Assembly (NCBI GenBank): GCA_016795065.1
Contig: JAEUIU010000039.1
Span: 62,001-126,000 of the forward strand
Direction: 5' to 3'
DNA: 64,000 nt
Origin: Phycisphaerae bacterium
Lineage (GTDB): Bacteria > Planctomycetota > Phycisphaerae > Phycisphaerales > SM1A02
This document shows positions 51,218 to 60,115 of this stretch, in pieces. The position numbers were made by a program, and so were the translations under genes. Positions within the stretch are counted from its first letter, which is position 1; the number at the start of each line of letters is the position of its first letter. A model generated the notes under the pieces. It was not told the DNA's origin and did not search any database. It saw nothing but the letters and a program-made list of their open reading frames with translations.

Positions 51218-51967
51218 TTACGTGTGGTTCTTTCCGCCAGCCGCTGCATTTCGCTCCCGAAGGAGGGCCTCGGCGACAAGGAAATCGACCGGATGATCGA
51301 TGTCGATGACCGAACCCTGTGGGTTCTCGATCCCCCGCCGGTCCCCTCCGAGGAAAGCGTGTGGCTCCCCTTCGATCACCGTCTCAAGACTCGCCCGCGT
51401 CACCGCAATCACCCCGCCATCGGGCATGAATGCCGGCGGCAGGTCCTGGCGGCGGTAGATGGTGTTGGGTTGCCACTGGGTCACCTCGCCGCGCTCGCCG
51501 AGCCTGACCATCCAGTACGGGTGGTACTTGCCGGGGCGTTCGTAGCTCTGCACGCTGTCGGCACCGGACTCGCGAAGCAGCCGCACGGCCCGATCGATCA
51601 GCCCATCGGGACGTACTGGCACGTTTGCATAGAGGATCACAATGATCGATGCCCGGCTGCCGCTCGCCGCGACTGCATGACGGGCGGCGCTGTCGACGGT
51701 GGCGGTGTCGCTCGCCAGTTCGGCGGGTCGTGAGAACACCTCGACATCCATCGATCGCGCTGCGTCGGCGATTGCGTCGCCGTCGGTGGAGACGATCACC
51801 CGGTCCACTTCGCTCGCGGCCAGGGCATGATCGATGGTGTGGCAAACGAGCGGGCGACCCAGCAGCGGCCGCGCGTTCTTTCCGGGCACGCCCTTCGAGC
51901 CGGCCCGGCCGATGATCACGGCGAGGGCCCGCCCGGTGCTAACGCTTCGCTCGTCGGCTCGGCTCAT
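51218..51967 (-). CDS. neuA: CMP-nonulosonic acid cytidylyltransferase (NeuA-like)
   Basis: 249 residues. LAVIIGRAGSKGVPGKNARP is the P-loop-like nucleotide site (RxGSKG); then VDRVIVSTDGDAIADAAR, RPAELASDTATVDSA, and FMPDGGVIAVTRASLE, ending with IDIDHPVDFLVAEALL, which carries the metal-binding Asp. It activates the acid from NeuB with CTP. Overlaps the Maf-type fusion gene by 4 bp. The motif has IGRAGSKG where most have 'IPARGGSKG', a small deletion with the key Arg, Ser and Lys kept. Confidence 0.92.
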   Translation of the reverse strand: MSRADERSVSTGRALAVIIGRAGSKGVPGKNARPLLGRPLVCHTIDHALAASEVDRVIVSTDGDAIADAARSMDVEVFSRPAELASDTATVDSAARHAVAASGSRASIIVILYANVPVRPDGLIDRAVRLLRESGADSVQSYERPGKYHPYWMVRLGERGEVTQWQPNTIYRRQDLPPAFMPDGGVIAVTRASLETVIEGEPHAFLGGDRRGIENPQGSVIDIDHPVDFLVAEALLRERNAAAGGKNHT

Positions 51968-54900
51968 GGCCCGGCAATCCGCAGGGATTCGACGAGCGGA
52001 CCTCGCTCGCGGTGAATCTGCCGGCGTCGCTGGACGAGCGCTCGCCAGAGGTCCAGGATCGGCAACTGGTCCACCGAGCCGATGAGCCGCTCACCCTGAA
52101 GGTCCAGTTCGGAGACCGGAACGCCGCCGTCGGAGAGGACGGTCATGCGACGGTGAAGCTCTCGATAGGCGACCCGCGGCGGCGTGCGAGCGCTAGCTAA
52201 CGGATCGCCCGGCCGTTCGTCGGTTGCGTCAAACGGAATGGGCCCGCCGATGATCGCCGTCCCGAGCATGCGACTCCAGTGCTCGAAGAAGGGATCGATG
52301 TCCTCGTAACTCTCGACGCGCCGCTGGATGCGCGGGCAGACCCAGGGAAGCATGATCGCTTCGCGCCCCGCCGATCCCGAGACGTGTCGTCGTCCGGCCA
52401 AGAGCTGGCCAAGCCGTGCCAACATCTCGGCGTAACGGTCGAAGCCCATCATCGCCCGGTAGGTAGCGGGTGAGACGCCTTGCACGTCGACGGTCACCAC
52501 GTCGACCGGCGATGCCAAAAGCCGATCGATGATGTCGGGCGGAGCAAGCAGGTCGGTGCGGACATGCACGCCTCGCACGCCCGCGTCCTTGGCGAGTCGA
52601 ATGATCGTGTCAAAGTCAGGGTGGTGCAGCGGGTCACCCACGCCGCCTAACGTGACGACCGCGTCACGACTCTCGGCGAGCTGGGAGAAGATCCGCTCGG
52701 CCCGGCGCAGGGTCATCGGCAGGCGCTGGATCGATCCCCACCGGTGCGGACTTGCCGCCCCGCAGGTCTGTCGGCCGGTGCAGAGTTCCAACAGAACGTG
52801 CTGCGGTCCGAAGTAGGGCAGCGTGTTGAAGAGCTGGTTCTCGAGGGCCGTCACCACGTCCAGCGCGGCAAGCGGCTCGGGCTGCCCGCGGTTGTCGGCG
52901 TCGTTGATGATCGCCTCGAGCCCGCGGCGCATCCGCATCTTGGTGCGCGGCGTGTCGAAGATTGCCCGAACGAACGAGCTGCGTACTCGGTGGTCAATCG
53001 GAACGCAGACGTCCAGGGCAATCGGATCGGGCTGCGGAAGGTGCGGCTGATAGACCAGAAGCGATCCCACCGTCGAAAGTCGAGTGCGCCCGCAAAGTCG
53101 GCGAACCAAATCGCGATCGAGCAATACGCCGCAGAGGCCGGGCGGTGACTGGGTGAAGACGATCGGGAGCCGGCCCGGATCCTCGCGATGGCGGCGCACG
53201 AGCGCGTCACAACCCTCAGGGCCATCGACCTGGACGCAGGGCCAGTCGGGACCGACGAAGACCGCGGCGGTCAGGCCGAGCCGCTCCATCAGCCGGGCGG
53301 CGGCTTCCGGTGCGACGATCTCGTCGTACACCGACATGCCGGCGATGCCGCCGCGCCACGCCATGTCCGACCAGAGTCGGGCGGTGATGATCGCTTCGCG
53401 GTCGGCCGGGAAGACGGTCGCGCCGCAGCGTTCGATCTCGACCGGCAGGCCGATGAGGCGCCGATCGATGAGCGGTTCGGGGTCGAAGCCGTCGGCCACG
53501 AGGAGAACGATCGACTCGGCCTCGGCGGAACGTCCGAGCCGCTCAAGCGTGCGCTGGAGAACGCTCTTGCCGGCGAACTCGCTGTCAAGCGATCGCGGCG
53601 CGCCGGAGCCGCCCCGCTCGTGGTCGATGGGAACGAGAAACGCGGCCCGCACTTTGGTCGAGACCAAGCGGCCCGGCTCGGTCGCCCCGTCCGTTTCCCC
53701 TTCGCTCTCGGCCTCGGACAACGCCTGCGTCGCCTTTGCCGCGGCATCGGCCTCATCGAACTCGGCCACGTCGCGCCCTTCCAGCGTGGCGATCGCTCGC
53801 TCAAGCGACTTGGCAAGATCTCGTGCCGCATCAGCGGTCCAGCGCACGTTGGTCAAGTCGCGCTCGAGCTGGGCCCGCTGGAGTTCCAGCGGCGGTAGGT
53901 GCCTGGCGAAGTGCAGTCGCCGGTCGGCCTTCGATCGCTTGAAAACCCCGAGCTGGTTGAACTGCCCGACGATCTCGAACGCATTGAGCTTCGTCTCGAC
54001 GATCTTCCGCTCGCGCTCGAGCCTCGGCCAGAGTCGGCTCATGCGACCCTGGTCGGCCTGGTGCTCGATCATCTCCGCGAGGATCGCCGCCGTGCGCTCG
54101 CTCGTCTCCTGGATGGTCACCACATCGCGGCGAATCTCACGGACACGAGCGGCCCCTAGGCGCAGCCGCTCGGGATCCAGCGTCTTTCCGGCGATCGGGA
54201 TGGTCGGGATCGGCTCGGCGGCATGCGCACCTAACGTTTCGTGCAGCGAGAGGACGTCCGTCGCCGACTTCGCCACGCCGCCTTCGGTGGCGTCGATCGT
54301 GCGCAGCCCGTTCGCCCGATCCGAGGTGAAGAGCATCTCGAACTTGTTGAGATAGCTCTCCATCTGCGAGTCGGTGTAGATGGACCGCCCGTGTACATCG
54401 GTCACCTTGCGCAGGTGATGTTTGTGGCGCATGATCCGCTGCCACTCCATCATCTCGACGGTGTTGAAGGGATTCAGCTCCGGCGCCCAGACGTCATCGA
54501 TCGCGGTGCCGCGCGAGTAGTAGAGGCCGTCGGTGAAGCCGAGATCCTGCCCGATGAGCGCCACCGGATCGCAACCGAGCCATCGGGCAAAGGTGTAGCA
54601 GAGATGGGCGACGGTGTTGCCGGTCTGCACGCGACCCATGTCGCGGGACGCGGGGCCGAGGATCGACTTCAGGAACTCGGCGTGAAAGACCCGCACTGGA
54701 CCGGGGTAGCTTCGCGGGATGATCGGGTTGGCCTGCGGATCGACGATGAGCGTCGTCTCGGCGACATCCTCCTCACGAATGCCCTCGTAAAAGCGCTTCG
54801 AGATGTGATGCCAATCGAGGGCACAGACGAAGTGCGGCCGCACGCCGGCCTCAAGCAGCGGCTTAAGGGTCGTCTGGGTCGAGACGATCACGCACCGATC

Positions 54901-55707
54901 GCGAACGCCGGGGGCTGCGAGCTCGCCGATGTTCTTGCGAAGACTCGGTCCCGCGCTGACCACGATGCCCAGTCGACCCTTGGCGATTCCCTTGAGCTCC
55001 GCGCAGCCATACCCGGCCGCGAAGAGGGCGATGTTTCCCAGGTAAGCGTTGGCGGTCGCGACGCTGCGGACGAGCGTCGTGCTCATCGAGAGGCGCGCCG
55101 CCCGCACCGTCTCGGCCATCCGCTCGGCGATGCGCTTCGCGGCGTCCCCAAGTCTTGCCCGGTTCGGCGGGTGCTCGACAATCCGCACGCCCTGCACCAG
55201 GATCACGTCCAGCCCGCCGAATCGCCGGGCCCACTCGCCGCGATCGTCCAAGTCGGTCACCACGATCAGGTTGGAGGCGCGAATCCACGCGGAGTGGTCG
55301 ATCCTGGCCAGGACATCGCGAAGGAGCGGCAGGTCAGGCTCGTAGACGGCGACAACGCCAGTCCGTTCCATCCGCTCGCCCAGTCGCCGTACGTGGTGGC
55401 CCAGGCCGAACCCGATGACAACCAGTGTGGCGCTCGCCGCGAGGTCGACTCCCTCGACCAGTTCGTCGGCCTCCTCAAGCGGCCGGTGACGGCTCCCCAA
55501 GGGCCGCATCGAGCCTCCGACGGGAATCTCCCCCGAGACGGTCCCATCAGCGGCGTGAAAGAACCGCGCCTCGCTTGGGCCCACCGAGCGGAGCGCTTCG
55601 GCCAGGTCGGGATTCGAGACGGCCAATGCGGCGAGGTTCCGCGCGAGAATCTGCTCGCTGGGTCCGCAGGTGGATGCAGTGTGGGAAGCCTCGGAGGCGT
55701 TGGCCAT
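51964..55707 (-). CDS. Maf-type glycosyltransferase / nucleotidyltransferase-like / radical-SAM-like fusion
   Basis: 1247 residues (a GTG 24 bp upstream would add eight). Residues about 80-650 resemble motility-accessory-factor (Maf/DUF115) proteins: ATLVVIGFGLGHHVRRLGER, GIVVSAGPSLRKNIGEL near 240, FVCALDWHHISKRFY near 297 and ALIGQDLGFTDGLYYSRGT near 386. Maf proteins transfer nonulosonic acids to flagellin. Residues about 685-935 look like a GT-A nucleotidyltransferase-like fold (VRAAFLVPIDHERGGSG, KSVLQRTLERLG, VFVGPDWPCVQV). Residues about 965-1200 match a radical-SAM barrel by layout (LLELCTGRQTC, VVTLGGVGDPLHHPDFDTII, GVHVRTDLLAPPDIIDRL) but have no CX3CX2C. First gene of the neuABC operon. 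Activity is inferred only. Confidence 0.75.
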   Translation of the reverse strand: MANASEASHTASTCGPSEQILARNLAALAVSNPDLAEALRSVGPSEARFFHAADGTVSGEIPVGGSMRPLGSRHRPLEEADELVEGVDLAASATLVVIGFGLGHHVRRLGERMERTGVVAVYEPDLPLLRDVLARIDHSAWIRASNLIVVTDLDDRGEWARRFGGLDVILVQGVRIVEHPPNRARLGDAAKRIAERMAETVRAARLSMSTTLVRSVATANAYLGNIALFAAGYGCAELKGIAKGRLGIVVSAGPSLRKNIGELAAPGVRDRCVIVSTQTTLKPLLEAGVRPHFVCALDWHHISKRFYEGIREEDVAETTLIVDPQANPIIPRSYPGPVRVFHAEFLKSILGPASRDMGRVQTGNTVAHLCYTFARWLGCDPVALIGQDLGFTDGLYYSRGTAIDDVWAPELNPFNTVEMMEWQRIMRHKHHLRKVTDVHGRSIYTDSQMESYLNKFEMLFTSDRANGLRTIDATEGGVAKSATDVLSLHETLGAHAAEPIPTIPIAGKTLDPERLRLGAARVREIRRDVVTIQETSERTAAILAEMIEHQADQGRMSRLWPRLERERKIVETKLNAFEIVGQFNQLGVFKRSKADRRLHFARHLPPLELQRAQLERDLTNVRWTADAARDLAKSLERAIATLEGRDVAEFDEADAAAKATQALSEAESEGETDGATEPGRLVSTKVRAAFLVPIDHERGGSGAPRSLDSEFAGKSVLQRTLERLGRSAEAESIVLLVADGFDPEPLIDRRLIGLPVEIERCGATVFPADREAIITARLWSDMAWRGGIAGMSVYDEIVAPEAAARLMERLGLTAAVFVGPDWPCVQVDGPEGCDALVRRHREDPGRLPIVFTQSPPGLCGVLLDRDLVRRLCGRTRLSTVGSLLVYQPHLPQPDPIALDVCVPIDHRVRSSFVRAIFDTPRTKMRMRRGLEAIINDADNRGQPEPLAALDVVTALENQLFNTLPYFGPQHVLLELCTGRQTCGAASPHRWGSIQRLPMTLRRAERIFSQLAESRDAVVTLGGVGDPLHHPDFDTIIRLAKDAGVRGVHVRTDLLAPPDIIDRLLASPVDVVTVDVQGVSPATYRAMMGFDRYAEMLARLGQLLAGRRHVSGSAGREAIMLPWVCPRIQRRVESYEDIDPFFEHWSRMLGTAIIGGPIPFDATDERPGDPLASARTPPRVAYRELHRRMTVLSDGGVPVSELDLQGERLIGSVDQLPILDLWRALVQRRRQIHRERGPLVESLRIAGP

Positions 55708-55716
55708 TGACTTGCT

Positions 55717-55722
55717 TGTATC
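55717..55722 (-). promoter_or_regulatory. possible -10 box of the nonulosonic acid operon
   Basis: GATACA on the minus strand, 9 nt from the ATG at 55707. Weak match; it fits the leaderless spacing seen elsewhere. Confidence 0.25.
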
Positions 55723-55766
55723 GACGGGCACGCAACAGTTGCTCGAAGATCTGCGGAGAGAATGTC

Positions 55767-56381
55767 ATGCAGCACTCACCTACCTTGCCGGTGCTCGCGG
55801 GGATCCTCGCCCGCTACGTTTTGGAGAACCCCTGGCCCCTCGCCGGCCTGTGCCTGCTGGTCGGGAGCTTCTTGGCCTGGAAGGCGCTCCGCGAAGGCCA
55901 CCGGCCGACACTCAATGTCGGGGCCGCCATCGTCGCCATGGGTGTGGTGGTCATTGGGCTCGGGACGTCCATCACAACCAGCGCGGAACGGGCCCGCGAG
56001 GTGGTCGCGAACCTCGTCAGCCGGGCCGAGACGGGCGACATCCGGGGCATGCTCGACCTGATGACGCCGGGTTGCATCCTCCACTACGGCCGGCCCGAGA
56101 ATCCCGGCTTCCCGCGCTCGGAGTGGGAGCCATCGGTCGGCCTGTTGCAGGGGCGCTACGAGATCGATCAAAACACGGTCACCCGTCTCGACGCCGAAGG
56201 GGCGGGCGGCAAAGCGGCGACCGTCGAACTCGCTTGCGTGACGTCGATCAGCATCTCGCCCTACCCCACTCCGAGCGCTTGGTGGCTCCGCGTGGCGGAA
56301 CAGGCGGACGGCAGTTGGAAGATCGAGCGCATCGCCTTCCTACGGGTCGGCAAGCAAGAGGCGACGCCCGGCATCTTCTGA
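55767..56381 (+). CDS. membrane protein with possible NTF2-like domain, unknown function
   Basis: 204 residues from an ATG with GGAG 8 nt upstream. Two membrane helices, PWPLAGLCLLVGSFLAW and LNVGAAIVAMGVVVIGLGTSI, are followed by a soluble part (about 75-204) with VVANLVSRAETGDIRGMLDL, ILHYGRPENPG and a final WWLRVAEQADGSWKIERI. The order 'helix, short-residue loop, then W-x-I end' is like NTF2/SnoaL-type domains, but this is only a visual likeness. Divergent from the Maf-type fusion and 8 bp before the next convergent gene end. Confidence 0.6.
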   Translation: MQHSPTLPVLAGILARYVLENPWPLAGLCLLVGSFLAWKALREGHRPTLNVGAAIVAMGVVVIGLGTSITTSAERAREVVANLVSRAETGDIRGMLDLMTPGCILHYGRPENPGFPRSEWEPSVGLLQGRYEIDQNTVTRLDAEGAGGKAATVELACVTSISISPYPTPSAWWLRVAEQADGSWKIERIAFLRVGKQEATPGIF

Positions 56382-56389
56382 GGCACTGA

Positions 56390-59185
56390 TCACTCAGCCG
56401 CGACGGTCGTCCGCGACTCCCCCGTCGCCCATGGCAGCGAAAGAAGTGGTGGCACAAGAAGCTGGGAAGTGTGCCGTCGCTCACCCTCCATCTCACTCAC
56501 GCCCGCGAAGACCTGCCCGCCGGAGAGGCGCCTCGCGCCGTCGGGGAACTGGAAGACGCGCATCGCGGTTTCGCCCGCACCAAGCTTGAGGATCGGCCGT
56601 CGTGTCTGGGTGTAGTCGCGAGCGAGGGCAAAGGCCTCAAGGTCAAGCGATCGCGCACCGCGGTTGGTCACCGCGACGGTCACGACCACATCGATCTTGC
56701 CCGTGTCGACCGAGCGGGCGAATCGCCAGGAGGATTGGACTTCGACCTCGGGCCAGCGCACCGACATGTGGAGCGGGATGCTCGTGGCGTAGTTCTCGCC
56801 GGCCATCCACTCCAGGCGGACGACCAGATTCGTCGGCCCGACAATCGTTGAACGGGGCAGGCTGATTCGCAGTGGAATGCGTCCTTCGCCGCCGGGCGGG
56901 ATCGAGAAGGGCTGGCCGCGCGGCGCGATCTCCCAGTTCTGCTGGTCAGAGATCGCCACGGTCCCGCTCATCGCCACGCCGAAGGTGTTCTTGAGGATGA
57001 GCTTCACCTCTTGCGGTGAACGCCGGCTCTCCAACTCCGCCGGCTCAAGATGCGCCGACGCGATCATGCGCAGCAGCGGAAAGTCGATGCCCTCGATGAA
57101 GAGCGGCGTCGGCGAGAGTCGTACCTGATGGGCGCCGTTCTCTGGCGACAGGACCGTGCGCCTGCCGAAGGGGTCGATCGCGGTCACCGCGCCATTGGCC
57201 AAGAGCAGCTCGGCCAGGACGGACTCGCCGCCCGCGTCGTCGCTCCAGACGATCAGAGCCGGGGATGCCCCCTCGGCCAGCCAACCGTGCAGGCCGGGTG
57301 GCATCGGCAGCTCGCCCGCGAATGTCCGGCCGGAGAGCGATCGTCCGATCTCGCGCCAGGCGATGGCCTCGCCGCGAAGCGAGGATGAGCGAGACTCCGC
57401 GGAGTTGGCCGGCTTCCACGCCAAGTCGATGGCCATGGTCCGTGCCCCGCTTCGCCAGGCGTGAATGGCCCGCATTGCCAGGTCGTCGACCCGCATCCGA
57501 TCGGAGATTGACTCCGGGGCGAGTTCGAACGTGACGACGGTCTCGTCGTCCCGCCACGGCTCCAGATAGTCGGCCATCGTGGACGGCCGCGCGGACCAAG
57601 GCACGCGCACGTGCCGGGCGACACCGGGAGGCGCGGGGGCCTCGTCCCGGTCGGCCTCGGTCGGCGTCAGGAGCACCGGTCCGGCGACGCGTTGGTCCAG
57701 CATCGCCCGAATACGCATGACCGCATCGCGATCGCTTGACGCGCGAAGCACCGGGCCGACCGAATCGCCGATCTGCCACCGTTCGACATGTTGTCCGAAG
57801 GCGAGAAGCCACGGCTCAAGTTGGAGTTGGGCCGAGGTGTCGTCGTCGCCGAAGTACTCCAGTGACTGCCATCGATCGAGGTGTCGCGGCGAGGCCAGCG
57901 AGGCCGGAACGCCAGTGATCGCCAGCATCGGCTCGATGCGCCGATCAAGCAGCGAGTCGACGAAGTCTCGCATCGCAGCAATTCGGTGATCGGTCCGGAC
58001 CGGCTCAAAGTCGGATGTCCATGCCGGCACGATCGCGAAGTCGGGGTCGATCTCGCGCACGATCGAGCGCATCGTGGCCAGTTCGGAATCGGGGCTCGCG
58101 GGGAGAATCACGCCAAAGCGAGGGATCGCGCCGTGAGCGGCGTTGTCGCGATCCTGGTCCAGCACGGCAAGGTCGACGTTTCGCCTCGCGAGCACCATGC
58201 CGTCGGCGGTCACGGTGAGCGAGGCCGTGTACGTCCCCGGCTCGACCATCGGGAGCGGCACCTTCACCAAGGCCCCGGCACCGGGCAGCGGGATTTTCGC
58301 GGTATGAACGACGTTGCCGTCGATGTCAGTGACCGTGATGTCGGCGACAAGCTCGTCGCTGACTAGGTCTCGCAATTCGATCTCCACCTCACGGTTTCCA
58401 TCCGCACCGAAGACCTGGGCGGCGTTCTGGTTGCCGAATCGTATCGACGGGATCTGCCAGATCTCGACGTCGTCGAACCACGCCGTGCCGGTGATGTCGT
58501 CCGCCGGCAACCGATCGAGCTCCGCCTCGCTCGCCCCCGCTTCCATCGCCAGAAGCGAACCTTGGGTCAGTTCGAGTTCCAGCGAGATGTCCGAAGCACG
58601 TTGGGCCACCTCGGGAAGGTCAATGCGAACCTGAGTCCACTCATCCTCGCTTCGGATCGCCTCGGTGAGGAACTCCTCGCCGGTCGGCTTGCCGTCGCGG
58701 TCATGCATGCGGGCGACCATGCGCACGGCCGAATGCTGAAGTCCTTGCGTTCGGACCCAGCACGAAATGCGGTAGCGGCTGCCGGGGAAGATCCGAATGA
58801 TGCCCGGGGGTACAGCCGTCGACATCGATCCGCCGACCAGTGTGTACTGAAGAGCCCACTTGCCTTCGCGGGCGATCGCGTCGGAGAGTTCGACCTTGCC
58901 GAAATCGGGAAACCCAGGCCGCCCCGTCGCCGCGCTCAACAGACGGAACCAGTCGCGCGGCATTTCAGCCGGAAAGCGTTCGGCATCCTCGAAGTCGAAC
59001 TCGCGGACGAGCCGACGCAACGAGGAGAGATCGGCGACCCGTTGGTTCGATCGCTTCTCCTTGTCGGGCATCACCAGCGAGGAGCCCGGCGGGCGCTTGA
59101 CCGTGGGCGGGTCGGCCGGGTTCGGGGCAGCGGCCCACACCGAGGTCGAGAGCGGCGCCAGGAGAAGGATCGGGAAGAGTCGCAC
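56390..59185 (-). CDS. large exported protein with carbohydrate-binding-like domain, unknown function
   Basis: 931 residues from a GTG; the N-terminus MRLFPILLLAPLSTSVWAAA is a good signal peptide. Residues about 60-260 look like a carbohydrate-binding beta-sandwich of the CBM4/9 type (EFDFEDAERFPAEMPRDWFR, GKWALQYTLVGGSMSTAV, ITGTAWFDDVEIWQIPS). A middle part (about 370-640) is alpha/beta and may be a TIM-barrel-like hydrolase domain (DPDFAIVPAWTSDFEPV), but I see no certain catalytic residues. The C-terminus (about 700-930) is beta-rich, Ig-like (ISLPRSTIVGPTNLVVRLEW). A GATAAC box 8 nt from the GTG suggests a leaderless start. Confidence 0.65.
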   Translation of the reverse strand: MRLFPILLLAPLSTSVWAAAPNPADPPTVKRPPGSSLVMPDKEKRSNQRVADLSSLRRLVREFDFEDAERFPAEMPRDWFRLLSAATGRPGFPDFGKVELSDAIAREGKWALQYTLVGGSMSTAVPPGIIRIFPGSRYRISCWVRTQGLQHSAVRMVARMHDRDGKPTGEEFLTEAIRSEDEWTQVRIDLPEVAQRASDISLELELTQGSLLAMEAGASEAELDRLPADDITGTAWFDDVEIWQIPSIRFGNQNAAQVFGADGNREVEIELRDLVSDELVADITVTDIDGNVVHTAKIPLPGAGALVKVPLPMVEPGTYTASLTVTADGMVLARRNVDLAVLDQDRDNAAHGAIPRFGVILPASPDSELATMRSIVREIDPDFAIVPAWTSDFEPVRTDHRIAAMRDFVDSLLDRRIEPMLAITGVPASLASPRHLDRWQSLEYFGDDDTSAQLQLEPWLLAFGQHVERWQIGDSVGPVLRASSDRDAVMRIRAMLDQRVAGPVLLTPTEADRDEAPAPPGVARHVRVPWSARPSTMADYLEPWRDDETVVTFELAPESISDRMRVDDLAMRAIHAWRSGARTMAIDLAWKPANSAESRSSSLRGEAIAWREIGRSLSGRTFAGELPMPPGLHGWLAEGASPALIVWSDDAGGESVLAELLLANGAVTAIDPFGRRTVLSPENGAHQVRLSPTPLFIEGIDFPLLRMIASAHLEPAELESRRSPQEVKLILKNTFGVAMSGTVAISDQQNWEIAPRGQPFSIPPGGEGRIPLRISLPRSTIVGPTNLVVRLEWMAGENYATSIPLHMSVRWPEVEVQSSWRFARSVDTGKIDVVVTVAVTNRGARSLDLEAFALARDYTQTRRPILKLGAGETAMRVFQFPDGARRLSGGQVFAGVSEMEGERRHTSQLLVPPLLSLPWATGESRTTVAAE

Positions 59186-59193
59186 GACCGGTG

Positions 59194-59199
59194 GTTATC
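59194..59199 (-). promoter_or_regulatory. possible -10 box of the large exported protein gene
   Basis: GATAAC on the minus strand, 8 nt from the GTG at 59185. No Shine-Dalgarno. Confidence 0.33.
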
Positions 59200-59316
59200 G
59201 ACCGGAGCGCCCGGGTCTCCGCAATGGAGACTGCCCCAGAGTTTGCGATACCGAGAATCGTCGTGCCGATAAGTGCATGCTGCGCTCCGCACGGCCGTTC
59301 ACCCCCACTCCTGCCC

Positions 59317-60075
59317 ATGGCCACCATCGTTCAATCGGTCGTCCGAAGCGCCTCGTTCGCCGTCGCGTTCAGCGTCCTTTCCTTGGGCGGGCTGTGGATG
59401 TGGAGCGCGAACCGGGAAGCTCGGTTGCGCGATGAGATCAGGGCCATGGAGGCCAAGATGGCCGCCGAGATCGAGGCCCGCAACGCGATGATCGAGCGGC
59501 TGAGCCGCAGCCATCGCAAGGCCCGGATCGAGGTGACAGCCCAGCGCGCAGGCCCCGAGGGCTTCGAGAGTCCGCGCGACGGGACGCGCATCGTCTCGAC
59601 CGACATTCGTTTCATCGAACTCGACGACGGCGGCCGCGAGGTCGGTCGCCGCGACTACACGATTCCCGGCGACGTTCTCTTTGTCGATGCGTGGACCGCT
59701 CGCTTCCCGAAGGAGGTCGTGGCCGAAGGAAATCCCCTTCGCGACCGGACCGTCGTGCTCCTTCGTCGCATCTACTCCGAGCAATTGCCGCCGGTACAGG
59801 GCTTCCCGATCGACACACCCGGCTCGATTCCCTGCGGCTACGCGGGTTCAGAACGGATGCGTCTCGAGCAGGCGGTTTGGCAGGGCTTCTGGAAGATCGC
59901 CTCTGATCCCGCGGCCGCACGCTCCAACGGCATTGCCGTTGCCCAGGGCGAGGCCGTCTACAAGCCTGTGCGACAGGGCGAGGCATATGAGCTCATGGTG
60001 GACGCGGCCGCGGGACTCTCGCTTGTGCCGGCCCCGGCCGTGCGCGCCGCTGACGCGACCAGCGATGGCGGCTGA
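59317..60075 (+). CDS. single-pass membrane protein, unknown function
   Basis: 252 residues. N-terminal membrane helix (SFAVAFSVLSLGGLWMWSA, about 13-31), then a coiled coil (about 33-70, LRDEIRAMEAKMAAEIEARN), then a domain with DIRFIELDDGGREVGRRDYT and VLFVDAWTARFPKEVVAE. RMRLEQAVWQGFWKIASDPA and IAVAQGEAVYKPVRQGEAYE near the end are Trp/Tyr-rich and look conserved. No family recognised; probably exposed on the periplasmic side. The long leader upstream (about 130 bp) is shared with the divergent large exported protein. Confidence 0.62.
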   Translation: MATIVQSVVRSASFAVAFSVLSLGGLWMWSANREARLRDEIRAMEAKMAAEIEARNAMIERLSRSHRKARIEVTAQRAGPEGFESPRDGTRIVSTDIRFIELDDGGREVGRRDYTIPGDVLFVDAWTARFPKEVVAEGNPLRDRTVVLLRRIYSEQLPPVQGFPIDTPGSIPCGYAGSERMRLEQAVWQGFWKIASDPAAARSNGIAVAQGEAVYKPVRQGEAYELMVDAAAGLSLVPAPAVRAADATSDGG

Positions 60076-60102
60076 CGACGTGGCGACGGGTCTCGCTTCC
60101 GA

Positions 60103-60108
60103 TACGCT
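60103..60108 (+). promoter_or_regulatory. -10-like box, leaderless GTG start of ltaE
   Basis: TACGCT, 7 nt upstream of the GTG at 60116. It predicts the canonical MIDLRSDTVT N-terminus, which is independent support for the leaderless reading. Confidence 0.5.
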
Positions 60109-60115
60109 GCCTCGC

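Noticed and set aside
54241..55710. 489-residue open frame on the plus strand
   Set aside because: Antisense to the Maf-type fusion; no domain seen.
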